DNA of 64,000 nt from CBDIDH01 sp965277595. GTDB lineage: Bacteria > Planctomycetota > Planctomycetia > Isosphaerales > Isosphaeraceae. A program made the translations under genes and the position numbers. The notes beneath the pieces were generated by a model, which was given only the letters and a program-made list of their open reading frames with translations, made no database searches and was not told the origin of the DNA. Location of the stretch: NCBI GenBank assembly GCA_965277595.1, contig CBDIDH010000002.1:620001-684000 (forward strand). Direction: 5' to 3'. Each line of letters starts with the position of its first letter. The stretch's first letter is position 1. Below, in pieces: positions 1 through 7,971 of this stretch.

Positions 1-27
1 GGGGAACAGGAAGGCGATCTTCGCCAT
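1..27 (-). CDS. fabD: Malonyl-CoA:ACP transacylase, N-terminus only
   Basis: Only the first nine codons lie in the window; they read MAKIAFLFP, the usual opening of FabD before its GQGAQ motif. FabD loads malonyl groups onto acyl carrier protein for fatty acid synthesis. It follows plsX on the same strand by about 70 bases, matching the common plsX-fabD lipid cluster. A GGAG lies upstream of the ATG, spaced a little long. The call rests on nine residues plus synteny. Confidence 0.6.
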
Positions 28-95
28 GACGATCGGGCTCCGGGTCAGGGTTCAAGAATCAACGCGGCCGAGGCGTCCTGTCTTTTCAATGGACT

Positions 96-1121
96 TCATT
101 CGGGCGGAACGCCTGGGGCGGCGGCAAGCTGGTCGATGATCGAGGCGTTGAGTGAATCCTCGGCGAGTGCTCCGGCGACGCGAAGGGCGTTCTGAATTGC
201 CCGGGCGCCCGAGGAACCGTGACAGATGATGCACGACCCGCGAATGCCCAGGAGAGGACCGCCGCCGAACTCATGGTATTCGAACCGGGTCTTGAGTTCC
301 TTGAGACTCCCCGAGATCGATTGACCGGCCCCCGCGGGCATCCCTGGCAAGAGCCGGGCCATCTCTTGCTTCAACGTGGCGAAGAGAAACTCAACAGCCC
401 CTTCTCCGGCCTTGAGCAGGACGTTGCCGACGAATCCCTCGCAGACGACGACGCGGGCGTGCCCCTCGTAAATGTCGCGTCCCTCGACGTTACCGACGAA
501 TCGTTGGGCGAGCGGACTGTTCAGGAAAAGGGCGCGGGTTTGGCGGGTCAGGTCGGTTCCCTTGTCGTCTTCCGAACCGACATTCAGGAGACCGATTTTC
601 GGGTCGGAGACGCCGAGGATCGTCTCGGCGTAGATCGCCCCCATGACGCCATATTGATAGAGGTCTTCGGGCTTGGCGCTCATGTTGGCGCCGACGTCGC
701 AAATGACTACCGGGCCGGCATGCGACGGAAAGATCGCGGCGATTCCAGGACGGCGGACACCAGGCAAAAAGAGCCGGGTGAAGAGCGCGTAAGCGACCAT
801 CGCGCCAGTGTTTCCAGCCGAGACGACGGCCTTGACATCGCCCGAGGCCATCATCCCCCAGCACTTCGCCATCGAGCTCTCGCGTTTCTTGCGCAAGGCT
901 TCCGAGGGTTTGTCGTGCATCTCGACGATTTGCTCGGCGTGGACGATCGGCAGACGGTCAATCGGCGGGTTCTCGGCCCGAGCCAGTTCCGCCGCGATCC
1001 GGTCGTGGTCGCCAACGAGGACGACGGTCAGGTCCGGCTGGTCGCGGACGGCCTCAACGGCTCCGCTGACGATCGGGCCGGGGGCGTGATCGCCCCCCAT
1101 CGCGTCCAAGGCGATCCGCAT
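96..1121 (-). CDS. plsX: Phosphate acyltransferase PlsX
   Basis: PlsX converts acyl-ACP to acyl-phosphate, the donor for PlsY in phosphatidic acid synthesis; it is a cytosolic, peripherally membrane-associated enzyme. The 341-residue product has the family length and hallmarks: N-terminal MRIALDAMGGDHAP, the SAGNTGA segment near residue 103, GVANMSAKPE-like core around 142-150 (DVGANMSAKPEDLYQYG), and the C-terminal EFGGGPLLG and HGSS motifs. The ATG is preceded by CGGAGAG six bases away. The usual upstream neighbour rpmF (ribosomal protein L32) is not seen here; the gene upstream is an M16 peptidase 376 bases away. fabD follows. Confidence 0.97.
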   Translation of the reverse strand: MRIALDAMGGDHAPGPIVSGAVEAVRDQPDLTVVLVGDHDRIAAELARAENPPIDRLPIVHAEQIVEMHDKPSEALRKKRESSMAKCWGMMASGDVKAVVSAGNTGAMVAYALFTRLFLPGVRRPGIAAIFPSHAGPVVICDVGANMSAKPEDLYQYGVMGAIYAETILGVSDPKIGLLNVGSEDDKGTDLTRQTRALFLNSPLAQRFVGNVEGRDIYEGHARVVVCEGFVGNVLLKAGEGAVEFLFATLKQEMARLLPGMPAGAGQSISGSLKELKTRFEYHEFGGGPLLGIRGSCIICHGSSGARAIQNALRVAGALAEDSLNASIIDQLAAAPGVPPE

Positions 1122-1497
1122 TGACGCTCTCCGGGCGGAAGCTACTGGGGAGGGATCTTAACGTATCGGTCAGTCACGTTTCCATTCACCTTCAATGGAG
1201 ACGACGACGGGATGCCCGGAAACAGGGCAAGGCGCCCCGCGTCCCGCATCCCGAGACCCTGACCAAAAGCGTCGACGTCGTCACGCATTGAGCCCGGCGC
1301 CGACGATCGGGCCGACACCGAGCGACTCGCATGATAGAGGACCGCGCCGAAGGCTGTCAAGGAGGCGATTCAGGGTCGCGAAAGAATTGCGAAGTCCGAT
1401 CCTTCGATGACTGTTTATCGGGGACCGAAGGGCGGAATGCTCCTTCGAGAAGTCGGGATCAAGAACCAGTTTGGGTTCGTCGATCCAACCCAGGGTT
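1122..1497. other. Intergenic gap between M16 peptidase and plsX
   Basis: 376 bases without a convincing gene. I looked for rpmF, the usual plsX partner, on the minus strand and did not find its MAVPKR start. The stretch may carry the plsX promoter, but no clear -35/-10 pair stands out. Confidence 0.5.
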
Positions 1498-4173
1498 TCA
1501 GGCGCATTCCGCTCGCGGACGCTCGCCCCGAGGGCGAAGCGGGCCGAACTCGACCCGACTGATCGACTCGGGGCGAATGTGCGCGCGCGCCGCGGCGCGG
1601 ACCTGGCGGGGGGTGATCCGCGCGATTCGCTCGGGCCATTCAATCGGTTCGACAAGGCCGAGGTCCCAGCGCTCCAGTTCCAGCAGACGCTCGGCGCGTT
1701 GTTCGACGGTCTGGTAGTCAAAGACCCAGGAGCCGGCGACATAACGCCGGGCGCGATCGACTTCCTCATCGCTGAAGTCGCCCTGATGCATCGCCTGAAC
1801 CTGTTCGAGAACGGCGGAGATCACCCGATCCACCTCGTCGGGCATCGTCCCCGCGTAAACGTGAAAGACTCCAGGAGCAACGTCGGCGCTCTCGGTGATT
1901 CCGCCGCCGACCGAATACGCCAGCCCCATTTCATCGCGGACGATCCGGCTCAGGCGGTCGGTAAACCCCGGGCCGCTGCCGAAGATGTGATCGAGCACGG
2001 CCAGGGCATCGAAATCGGGATGATTGCGCGGAATGCCGAGGTGGCCGAGCACGAGATGAACCTGTTCGCCCGGCTGCGCGACCCGGCGCACCTTCGGCCG
2101 GGCCGAGGTCGGTAGCGCGGGCAGGGAAGGGACCGCGAATCCGCCCGGCGCCCAGGTGCCGAACTGGCTGGCGATCAGGCCGCGGAGCCGTCGAGGCTCA
2201 AAATCGCCAACAGCCACGAGATACGCGTTATCGGGCCGGAAGTGGCGGGCGTGGTGAGCCTTGACGTCGTCGAGCGTCAGGCGGCCGATCTCTCGCGCGG
2301 TGCCTCGGGGGTCGCGGGCATAAGGGTGATCGCCATAAACAAGTCCTCGGAAAACCTGTTCAGCGCGAAAGGCGGGATCATCGCGGTCGCCATTCAACTC
2401 GGCAATGATCCGACGCCGGGCCCAGGCGAGAGCCTCGGCCGGAAAGGCCGGGCGAAGGATTACGTCGGCGAGAAGTTCGAGGGCCAGGGGAAGATCCTCG
2501 GCCCGGACCCGAACCGAGGCGCCCGTGGAGCCAATGTCGAGCACGCCGCCGACATCCTCGATCGCCTCGGCAATCGCTTCGGCCGACCGCGAAGTTGTCC
2601 CCTCGTCAAGAAGGCGGCCGGTCAGAAAACCAAGGCCGGGCCGGGCTTCGCGCAAAAGTCCGGCATCGACGAAGAGTTCCAGGGCGACGATTCCCGTCTC
2701 GGGCCGACGCTCGGTGATCAGGCGAAGGCCACCGGGAAGCACCGACCGCGCTGGCCGGAAGTCGGCCAGCCGGGTCCCGCCGTCGGGAATAATCAGGCCG
2801 ATCGGCCGGTCGATGGCCGAAGGCGCGGCCGGCCGTTGAATCCGGGACGCCTGGGCCTCGGCCGGCAACAGGACAGGCACCGCTCGGGCCGGGCGAGGAA
2901 GCGACCAGCCTGCGGTCAGACCCGTCTCGGCGAGGTACATCGACGCGACCCGCCGGATATCGTCGGCCTCAACCGCGAGGGCCGCGCGGTGCTCGGCCTG
3001 CCAGGCGCGCCAGTCGTCCCAGAGGGCAACGTGGCCCAACCCGGCGGCAAGACCGGCGAGGTCTTCTTGCTCCCAGCGCCAGGCGGCTTCGAGCCGGTGC
3101 CGCGATCGTTCGAGTTCCTCGGGGGTCGGTCCCTGTTCCGAAAGCTGGTCCAGCGCCTCGCGGATCAGGCGTTCCACCTTGACCGGTTCGACACCCGAGG
3201 GGGCCTCAACCTGAATCAGGAACTGCCCCGCGCGTCGGGCACCTTCCTGAGCGGCGTCGACGTACGTCGCCAGTCGACCGCGCTCGACGAGGGCATCCCA
3301 GAGACGAGAGCGTCGGCCGCACGAGAGAAGGTCCGAGAGAACGTCGAGCGCGGGGCCGTCGGCGTGGCCTCGGGGAACGGTGTGCCATCCAAAAAGTGCG
3401 CGGGCGACCGCATCGTTTTCCGGCAAGGTGAAGTCGCGGCGTCCGGTCTGTCTTGGCTCGGTCAGGTCAAGTTGAGGTCGATCGAGATCGCCACGCGGGA
3501 TCGGTCCGAAGTGCGCCTCGACACGATCCAACGCGGCCGACGGATCGACATCACCGACAACCACAAGCACAGCGCCATCCGGGCGGTAATGCCGCCGATA
3601 AAACGTGCGGAGGTCGTCGGCGGTGATCCGGTCCAGGTCGTCGGGCCAGCCGAGAATCGGGTTTCGATAGGGATGGCGAAGGTATGCGAGCGTCAGATGG
3701 GTCTGATCAAGCCGGCCGATCGGAGAATCCAGGTCGCGGGCACGCTCTTCAATAATGACGTGGCGCTCGGCCTCGATCTCGTGTGGGTCAAACTCGGCGC
3801 CTCGCATCCGGTCGGCCTCGACGGCCAGGGCCAGTTCCCAGCGATCGGAGGGGAAGGCGAACCAGTAATGGGTGCAGTCCTCGCCGGTCTCGGCGTTGGA
3901 ATGCCCGGCGGCAATGAACGCGAGGCGGTCAATCTGCCCTTTCGGGAACCGCTCGGTCCCCTTGAAGAGCATGTGCTCGACGAAATGCGCCAGGCCCGAC
4001 TTCCCCGGCGGTTCATTCACCGAGCCGACCGGATAATAAAGGTCGCAAAGGACGACCGGGGCATGGCTTCGCGGCAGGACCAGGGCCTTGAGGCCGTTGG
4101 CCAGGGTCCGCTCGAAGACCGGAAGGTCTCCGACCCAGGCGGGGGTCGGGCGGGCGGTCCGACGTCGGGCCAT
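1498..4173 (-). CDS. M16 family zinc metallopeptidase, two fused halves
   Basis: An insulinase/pitrilysin-family peptidase of about 891 residues. The N-terminal M16 domain has the inverted zinc motif HFVEH near residue 48 and the downstream acidic ligand in a WELALAVEADRM segment, so it should be catalytic. A second M16 unit begins near residue 430 (LPGGLRLITERRPETG) and carries GLGFLTG where HxxEH would be, so it is the non-catalytic partner half. This is the usual active/inactive pairing, here in one chain. The reading frame stays open upstream to 4449, but the ATG at 4173 starts just before the conserved region and the extra 92 residues are low-complexity Arg/Gly/Pro, so I chose it. No signal peptide is evident; substrate unknown. 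Confidence 0.93.
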   Translation of the reverse strand: MARRRTARPTPAWVGDLPVFERTLANGLKALVLPRSHAPVVLCDLYYPVGSVNEPPGKSGLAHFVEHMLFKGTERFPKGQIDRLAFIAAGHSNAETGEDCTHYWFAFPSDRWELALAVEADRMRGAEFDPHEIEAERHVIIEERARDLDSPIGRLDQTHLTLAYLRHPYRNPILGWPDDLDRITADDLRTFYRRHYRPDGAVLVVVGDVDPSAALDRVEAHFGPIPRGDLDRPQLDLTEPRQTGRRDFTLPENDAVARALFGWHTVPRGHADGPALDVLSDLLSCGRRSRLWDALVERGRLATYVDAAQEGARRAGQFLIQVEAPSGVEPVKVERLIREALDQLSEQGPTPEELERSRHRLEAAWRWEQEDLAGLAAGLGHVALWDDWRAWQAEHRAALAVEADDIRRVASMYLAETGLTAGWSLPRPARAVPVLLPAEAQASRIQRPAAPSAIDRPIGLIIPDGGTRLADFRPARSVLPGGLRLITERRPETGIVALELFVDAGLLREARPGLGFLTGRLLDEGTTSRSAEAIAEAIEDVGGVLDIGSTGASVRVRAEDLPLALELLADVILRPAFPAEALAWARRRIIAELNGDRDDPAFRAEQVFRGLVYGDHPYARDPRGTAREIGRLTLDDVKAHHARHFRPDNAYLVAVGDFEPRRLRGLIASQFGTWAPGGFAVPSLPALPTSARPKVRRVAQPGEQVHLVLGHLGIPRNHPDFDALAVLDHIFGSGPGFTDRLSRIVRDEMGLAYSVGGGITESADVAPGVFHVYAGTMPDEVDRVISAVLEQVQAMHQGDFSDEEVDRARRYVAGSWVFDYQTVEQRAERLLELERWDLGLVEPIEWPERIARITPRQVRAAARAHIRPESISRVEFGPLRPRGERPRAECA

Positions 4174-4687
4174 GGCTGCCCCACTTTCTCGTTCGCGTTG
4201 ACGTCTCTTGACGCCCCGACCTCTCCGAACGCCGGTTGGCGGCCGGGGATGGACTCGGGCGCACTCCGAGGATCGTTCCGGGACTGGGCGAAACCCCGGA
4301 CCCCCTTTCGGCGGTCCCCATCGTCCACAAGTCGGGGGACGACCGCAAGGCCCAATCGGAGCACCCGAGGTCCAATCCGCCTGTCCCGTTCGCGGGAGGA
4401 AATTCGCCAGTCTCCGGAGAACATTGACACCAACTTGCCGTCGAGTCAAATCAAGGCGTTCCGTCGCTTGATAATCTTCTTAAGGGATTCCCAGCGCGCG
4501 GCCCGATCGCGTTTTTATTCCGTGGGCATTCCTGATGAAAATTCCAGGTCCGAGGGAAGAGGGGGGGTTGGACTTGCATCGGGGACGTCCATGCTCCACA
4601 ATGCTCCTTGAACATTGGTCCCGGTTCGACCGGGATCAGCCGCGAGGCAAACACGAAGCACGACGCCGACGACGCGGGGGTCAGGGT
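4174..4687. other. Divergent intergenic region upstream of the SRP RNA
   Basis: 514 bases between the M16 peptidase start (minus) and the SRP RNA (plus). It should carry both divergent promoters. Apart from a possible -35/-10 pair at 4574-4602 and a small CCGGTTCGACCGG hairpin near 4620-4632, I see no gene. Confidence 0.5.
4574..4602 (+). promoter_or_regulatory. Possible sigma-70 promoter for SRP RNA-dnaX
   Basis: TTGCAT and CACAAT hexamers lie 17 bases apart, each matching four of six consensus positions. The predicted start would be about 80 bases before the SRP RNA stem, so a leader would have to be trimmed. Weak by sequence alone. Confidence 0.3.
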
Positions 4688-4792
4688 GAGCCGGGGGGGA
4701 CCCGGGCAATGGGGGCTTGCGAACCTGGTCAGGGCGGGAACGCAGCAGCCATAAGCATCGCACTCATGTGCCCGGGAGAACCTCCCCGGCTC
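4688..4792 (+). ncRNA. ffs: Signal recognition particle RNA, small bacterial (4.5S) type
   Basis: A hairpin-shaped RNA of about 105 nt. The ends pair as GAGCCGGGG with CCCCGGCTC, followed by a second helix CCCGGGCA/TGCCCGGG. The apical part holds the near-universal SRP domain IV signature: GGTCAGG, then a GGAA tetraloop (4737-4740) closed by GCG/CGC, then AGCAGCC. This is the Ffh (SRP54)-binding site. No Alu domain is present, so it is the short type. It sits directly upstream of dnaX, a placement shared with the scr-dnaX-yaaK-recR region of Firmicutes. Confidence 0.95.
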
Positions 4793-4913
4793 TCCCCGAC
4801 TCCTGCCAGTCGCCGCGATTGATCAGCAGCCAGGCCGTTCGCAAATTCTTTCAGAGCAGGCGGTCTCCCCGCCCCGCGTTTCCATTTTTTCAAAGGCCGA
4901 CGGAGCGTGCCTC

Positions 4914-6695
4914 GTGGCCCTGACCGACGGGACGAGTTCGACGACGCCCGAACCCCCCTCGGGATACACGGTGATCGCCCGGCGCTATCGCCCTCAGCGC
5001 TTCGAGGACGTCGTCGGCCAGGATCACGTCGTTCAGTCGCTTCGCAACGCGATCCGGATGAATCGGGTCACGCACGCCTATCTCTTCTCGGGAACCCGAG
5101 GCGTCGGCAAGACGTCGATGGCCCGGATCTTCGCCAAGTGCCTGAATTGCGTCCGAGGACCGACCGAGGAACCTTGCAACGTCTGCGACATCTGCCGGTT
5201 GATCGCGACCGGGCAAGACGTGGACGTCATCGAGATCGATGGCGCCAGCAATAACGGCGTCGAGGCTGTCCGCGAACTCCGCCAGAACGCCGGCCTTCGT
5301 CCCAGCCGGGCACGCTTCAAGATTTATTACATCGACGAAGTTCACATGCTCTCCACCGGCGCCTTCAATGCGCTTTTGAAGACGCTGGAAGAACCTCCCG
5401 AACACGTCAAGTTTTTCTTCGCGACGACCGAGCCCAACAAGATTCCGGTGACCGTTCTCTCGCGCTGTCAGCGGTATGATTTCGCGGGGATCTCGCCCGA
5501 ACAGGTTGTCGAGACGCTCGCGGCGATCTGCGAGCGGGAACAGGTCCAGGCCGAGCCCGAGGCCCTCCGCGCCGTCGCCCGACGCGCCTCGGGATCGATG
5601 CGAGACGCGCAGTCGCTCCTTGAACAACTCCTCTCGGCCGGCGGTGAGATGCTGACCGTCGACCTCGTTCACAGACGACTCGGAACGGCCAGCGACGAGC
5701 GTTTGCTCGACCTTCTCGAAGCGCTCGCCAACCACGATCCGGCCTCGGCGCTGACCCAGGTCTCTCAGGCCGCCGACCAGGGTGTTCAGCCGGCCGACCT
5801 TCTGAACGGACTCCTGGAATTTCTTCGCGACGTGATGGTCCTGGCCGCGGGAGCCGAGGGCGTTTTGCTGGCGGCAACCCCTCGCCAGAAACCCCAGCTT
5901 GATGCGATCGTCGCGCGCTGGCCGCTTGACTCGATCGTCGCCGCCTTGCAGATCCTCGCGGAGGCCAGAGGCCGACTCCGAGGCAGTCCCCACGGTCGCC
6001 TGCTCGTGGAACTTGCCCTGGTCAAGGTCGCCCGGCTCGAAAACCTCGAAGAGATCTCGACCCTGATCGGTCGCCTCTCCGCGATCGAATCAGGTCAACC
6101 GTCCTTGCCGGCCCCGAATCCCGGGGCCGCCGCGCTCGCCTTAAAAAAAAAGCTTGAGCTGACCGAGCGGCCCCCGACCCCCGCCGTCAACTCCACTTCC
6201 GAGCCAGCTCCCGAAGCCGTTGAAACCGCGGCGCCTCATCAGGAAAGTCGACCGCTGGAGATTGAGGAAGTCCGTCGGGTCTGGCCCGCATTCATAAAGA
6301 AAGTCGGCGTGCGACTTGGCTTTCAACTCACCCGGGCCGAACCGTTTGCAGCAATTTTGGAGCCAAACACCCTGGCTTTTCGGCTTCCGGCTGGCTACAA
6401 TGGCATCGCGGACGAGTGCGGATCGACGGAAGCGAGGGCCAAGATCGAACATTCGCTGGCCTCCGTGCTGAATCGGCCTGTCCAGGTTCAGTTTGAGATT
6501 GCCGCGGCGACTGAGATCGATCTGGGAACGTCGACGGGTCTCGGCGGGGATTCGAACGGTTCAGCCCCCCCCGTTGTTAGACGCGACGAGGCCCTGGCCA
6601 GCGACCCCTTGATTCGCAAGGTGGTTGAGCTTTTCGAGGCCCGACTCGTTCATCCAGAGTATGACGACGATCCCCCCCGAGGTTCCAACCGTTAG
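4914..6695 (+). CDS. dnaX: DNA polymerase III subunits gamma and tau
   Basis: Clamp-loader ATPase of the replicative polymerase. The GTG start at 4914 gives 593 residues. Visible: N-terminal ARRYRPQRFEDVVGQ, Walker A GTRGVGKT at 60-67, four-Cys zinc module (C79, C88, C91, C94), Walker B DEVH near 138, and the SRC sensor motif near 184. Domain III ends near residue 380; a Pro/Ala-rich linker and tau-specific tail follow. At codons 410-413 the frame passes through nine consecutive A residues, with stop codons just beyond in both other frames, so a shorter gamma product of about 414 residues is probable (separate entry). Upstream SRP RNA and downstream ybaB-recR complete a conserved cluster. Confidence 0.97.
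   Translation: MALTDGTSSTTPEPPSGYTVIARRYRPQRFEDVVGQDHVVQSLRNAIRMNRVTHAYLFSGTRGVGKTSMARIFAKCLNCVRGPTEEPCNVCDICRLIATGQDVDVIEIDGASNNGVEAVRELRQNAGLRPSRARFKIYYIDEVHMLSTGAFNALLKTLEEPPEHVKFFFATTEPNKIPVTVLSRCQRYDFAGISPEQVVETLAAICEREQVQAEPEALRAVARRASGSMRDAQSLLEQLLSAGGEMLTVDLVHRRLGTASDERLLDLLEALANHDPASALTQVSQAADQGVQPADLLNGLLEFLRDVMVLAAGAEGVLLAATPRQKPQLDAIVARWPLDSIVAALQILAEARGRLRGSPHGRLLVELALVKVARLENLEEISTLIGRLSAIESGQPSLPAPNPGAAALALKKKLELTERPPTPAVNSTSEPAPEAVETAAPHQESRPLEIEEVRRVWPAFIKKVGVRLGFQLTRAEPFAAILEPNTLAFRLPAGYNGIADECGSTEARAKIEHSLASVLNRPVQVQFEIAAATEIDLGTSTGLGGDSNGSAPPVVRRDEALASDPLIRKVVELFEARLVHPEYDDDPPRGSNR
6141..6162 (+). promoter_or_regulatory. A9 slippery site in dnaX, candidate tau/gamma switch
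   Basis: The frame reads TTA AAA AAA AAG CTT GAG CTG, with nine A residues at 6143-6151. One added A, or a -1 ribosomal shift, gives GCT then TGA (6155-6157). One lost A gives AGC TTG AGC TGA (stop at 6160-6162). Both alternative frames therefore end within four codons, leaving a clamp-loader-only gamma protein of about 414-416 residues. dnaX of Thermus thermophilus uses transcriptional slippage on a run of nine A; E. coli uses a -1 shift at A AAA AAG. No convincing stimulatory stem-loop follows here, which favours transcriptional slippage. Confidence 0.75.
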
Positions 6696-6748
6696 CCCGG
6701 CGCGGGCGGACGAATCCCTTGACGACGGTTTCACAAGGAACGCCGACC

Positions 6749-7102
6749 GTGTTCAATAACCTGGGTAACCTCGCCGACCTGATGCGGAACGCCGGCAAGT
6801 TGCAAGAGACCGTGCAGAAGGCCACGGAGTCGCTCGGCCAGGTGCATGTTGAGGCCACTTCCGGAGGCGGTGTCGTCACCGCGAAGGCGAACGGTAAACT
6901 GGAACTTCTCACGGTCCGGATTGATCCCAAATTCCTGGCTGATGGCGACGCCGAGTTGCTTGAGGATCTTGTCACGTCGGCCGTGAACCAGGCTTTAATC
7001 AAGGCTCGCGAGGCCGCGGCGCAGTCGCTGCAAAAAATTGCGGGGGGCCTTCCCTTGCCGCCGGGCCTGACCGGCCTGTTTGGACAGGGCGGGGGGGCCT
7101 GA
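6749..7102 (+). CDS. ybaB: YbaB/EbfC family nucleoid-associated protein
   Basis: A small DNA-binding protein that forms tweezer-like dimers. From the GTG at 6749 the product is 117 residues, near the family norm. It opens FNNLGNLADLMRNAGKLQE, typical of YbaB, followed by the conserved beta region (VEATSGGGVVTAKANGKLE) and a C-terminal helix. AAGGA at 6735-6739, nine bases upstream, supports this GTG; an in-frame TTG at 6719 lacks such a site. It lies between dnaX and recR, three bases before recR, the standard arrangement. Confidence 0.92.
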   Translation: MFNNLGNLADLMRNAGKLQETVQKATESLGQVHVEATSGGGVVTAKANGKLELLTVRIDPKFLADGDAELLEDLVTSAVNQALIKAREAAAQSLQKIAGGLPLPPGLTGLFGQGGGA

Positions 7103-7105
7103 CGC

Positions 7106-7711
7106 ATGGCCGGATACTCCGCGGCGCTTGATCGCCTCACCGAAGCCTTCGGCCGTCTCCCCGGCATCGGCGCCAAGTCGGCCGAGCGCCTAGCGCATCA
7201 TATTCTCAAGTGCCCGCCCGAGGAAGCCCTGGTTTTGGCCGAGGCGATTCGCGACGTCAAGGAGCGGGTTCGCCACTGTCAAACCTGCTTTCATCTGACC
7301 GAGGCCGACGAGCCCCTTTGCTCGATCTGCCGCGACCCGAACCGCGACCCGTCGCTCGTCTGCGTCGTCGAACAGCCAAGAGACCTGATGGCCCTGGAAC
7401 GCGCCGGGACGTATCGAGGGGTTTATCACGTCCTTCTCGGCAGGCTCGCCCCCTTGCAAGGAATGACCGCCGAACAACTGACCCTCGACGCCCTGACCGC
7501 TCGGGTCGGCTCGGGCCTTGTCGCCGAGGTGATTCTGGCGACCAATCCCAACCTGGAAGGCGACGGCACCGCGCTTCTCGTCTCGAACCTCCTGACGGAT
7601 TCGGGCGTCCCGATCACCCGACTCGCCCGCGGCCTTGCCTCGGGAAGCGTCCTCGAATTCGCCAACCGCGAGATGCTCGCCGACGCATTCAACGGGCGGC
7701 AACGTTTTTAA
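7106..7711 (+). CDS. recR: Recombination mediator RecR
   Basis: RecR acts with RecO and/or RecF in loading RecA at single-strand gaps. The 201-residue product has the family length and order: helix-hairpin-helix near 10-30 (LPGIGAKSAERLAHHIL), a four-Cys zinc finger (CQTC...CSIC, about 56-71), a Toprim domain from about residue 80 (VCVVEQPRDLMALE), and the C-terminal GSVLEFANREMLADAF segment. It starts three bases after ybaB stops, so translation is probably coupled. Confidence 0.97.
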   Translation: MAGYSAALDRLTEAFGRLPGIGAKSAERLAHHILKCPPEEALVLAEAIRDVKERVRHCQTCFHLTEADEPLCSICRDPNRDPSLVCVVEQPRDLMALERAGTYRGVYHVLLGRLAPLQGMTAEQLTLDALTARVGSGLVAEVILATNPNLEGDGTALLVSNLLTDSGVPITRLARGLASGSVLEFANREMLADAFNGRQRF

Positions 7712-7971
7712 AGTCAACGTGAAGGAAGACTTTCTAGCATTCGAGTGGTGATCTGGTCGGTTCAATATGATAGGATTGCAATTGAATCAGGGAGGTTGGC
7801 ACCCTGATTGCACACGATTACGGAGCGACTTTCTGATCCCCCCCTCATTGAGAGCCTTTCAAAGAAGCCTGGCCGAACCGGCTGGGTCTGCCCCGGGAGT
7901 TGACAGCGACTGGCCTTCTGTGCGGACCCGTGTTGGTTTTTCCCCAACCTTTCGGCGGCGGAAGCAGGACC

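Noticed and set aside
219..1124. Long plus-strand open frame opposite plsX
   Set aside because: It is the antisense shadow of plsX in GC-rich DNA; no family resemblance and low-complexity Asp/Arg composition.
1142..1360. Small open frame that might be rpmF upstream of plsX
   Set aside because: The 72-residue product lacks the MAVPKR start and zinc Cys of ribosomal protein L32.
2242..4611. 789-codon plus-strand open frame opposite the M16 peptidase
   Set aside because: Antisense shadow caused by third-position GC bias; the minus strand has clear M16 motifs.
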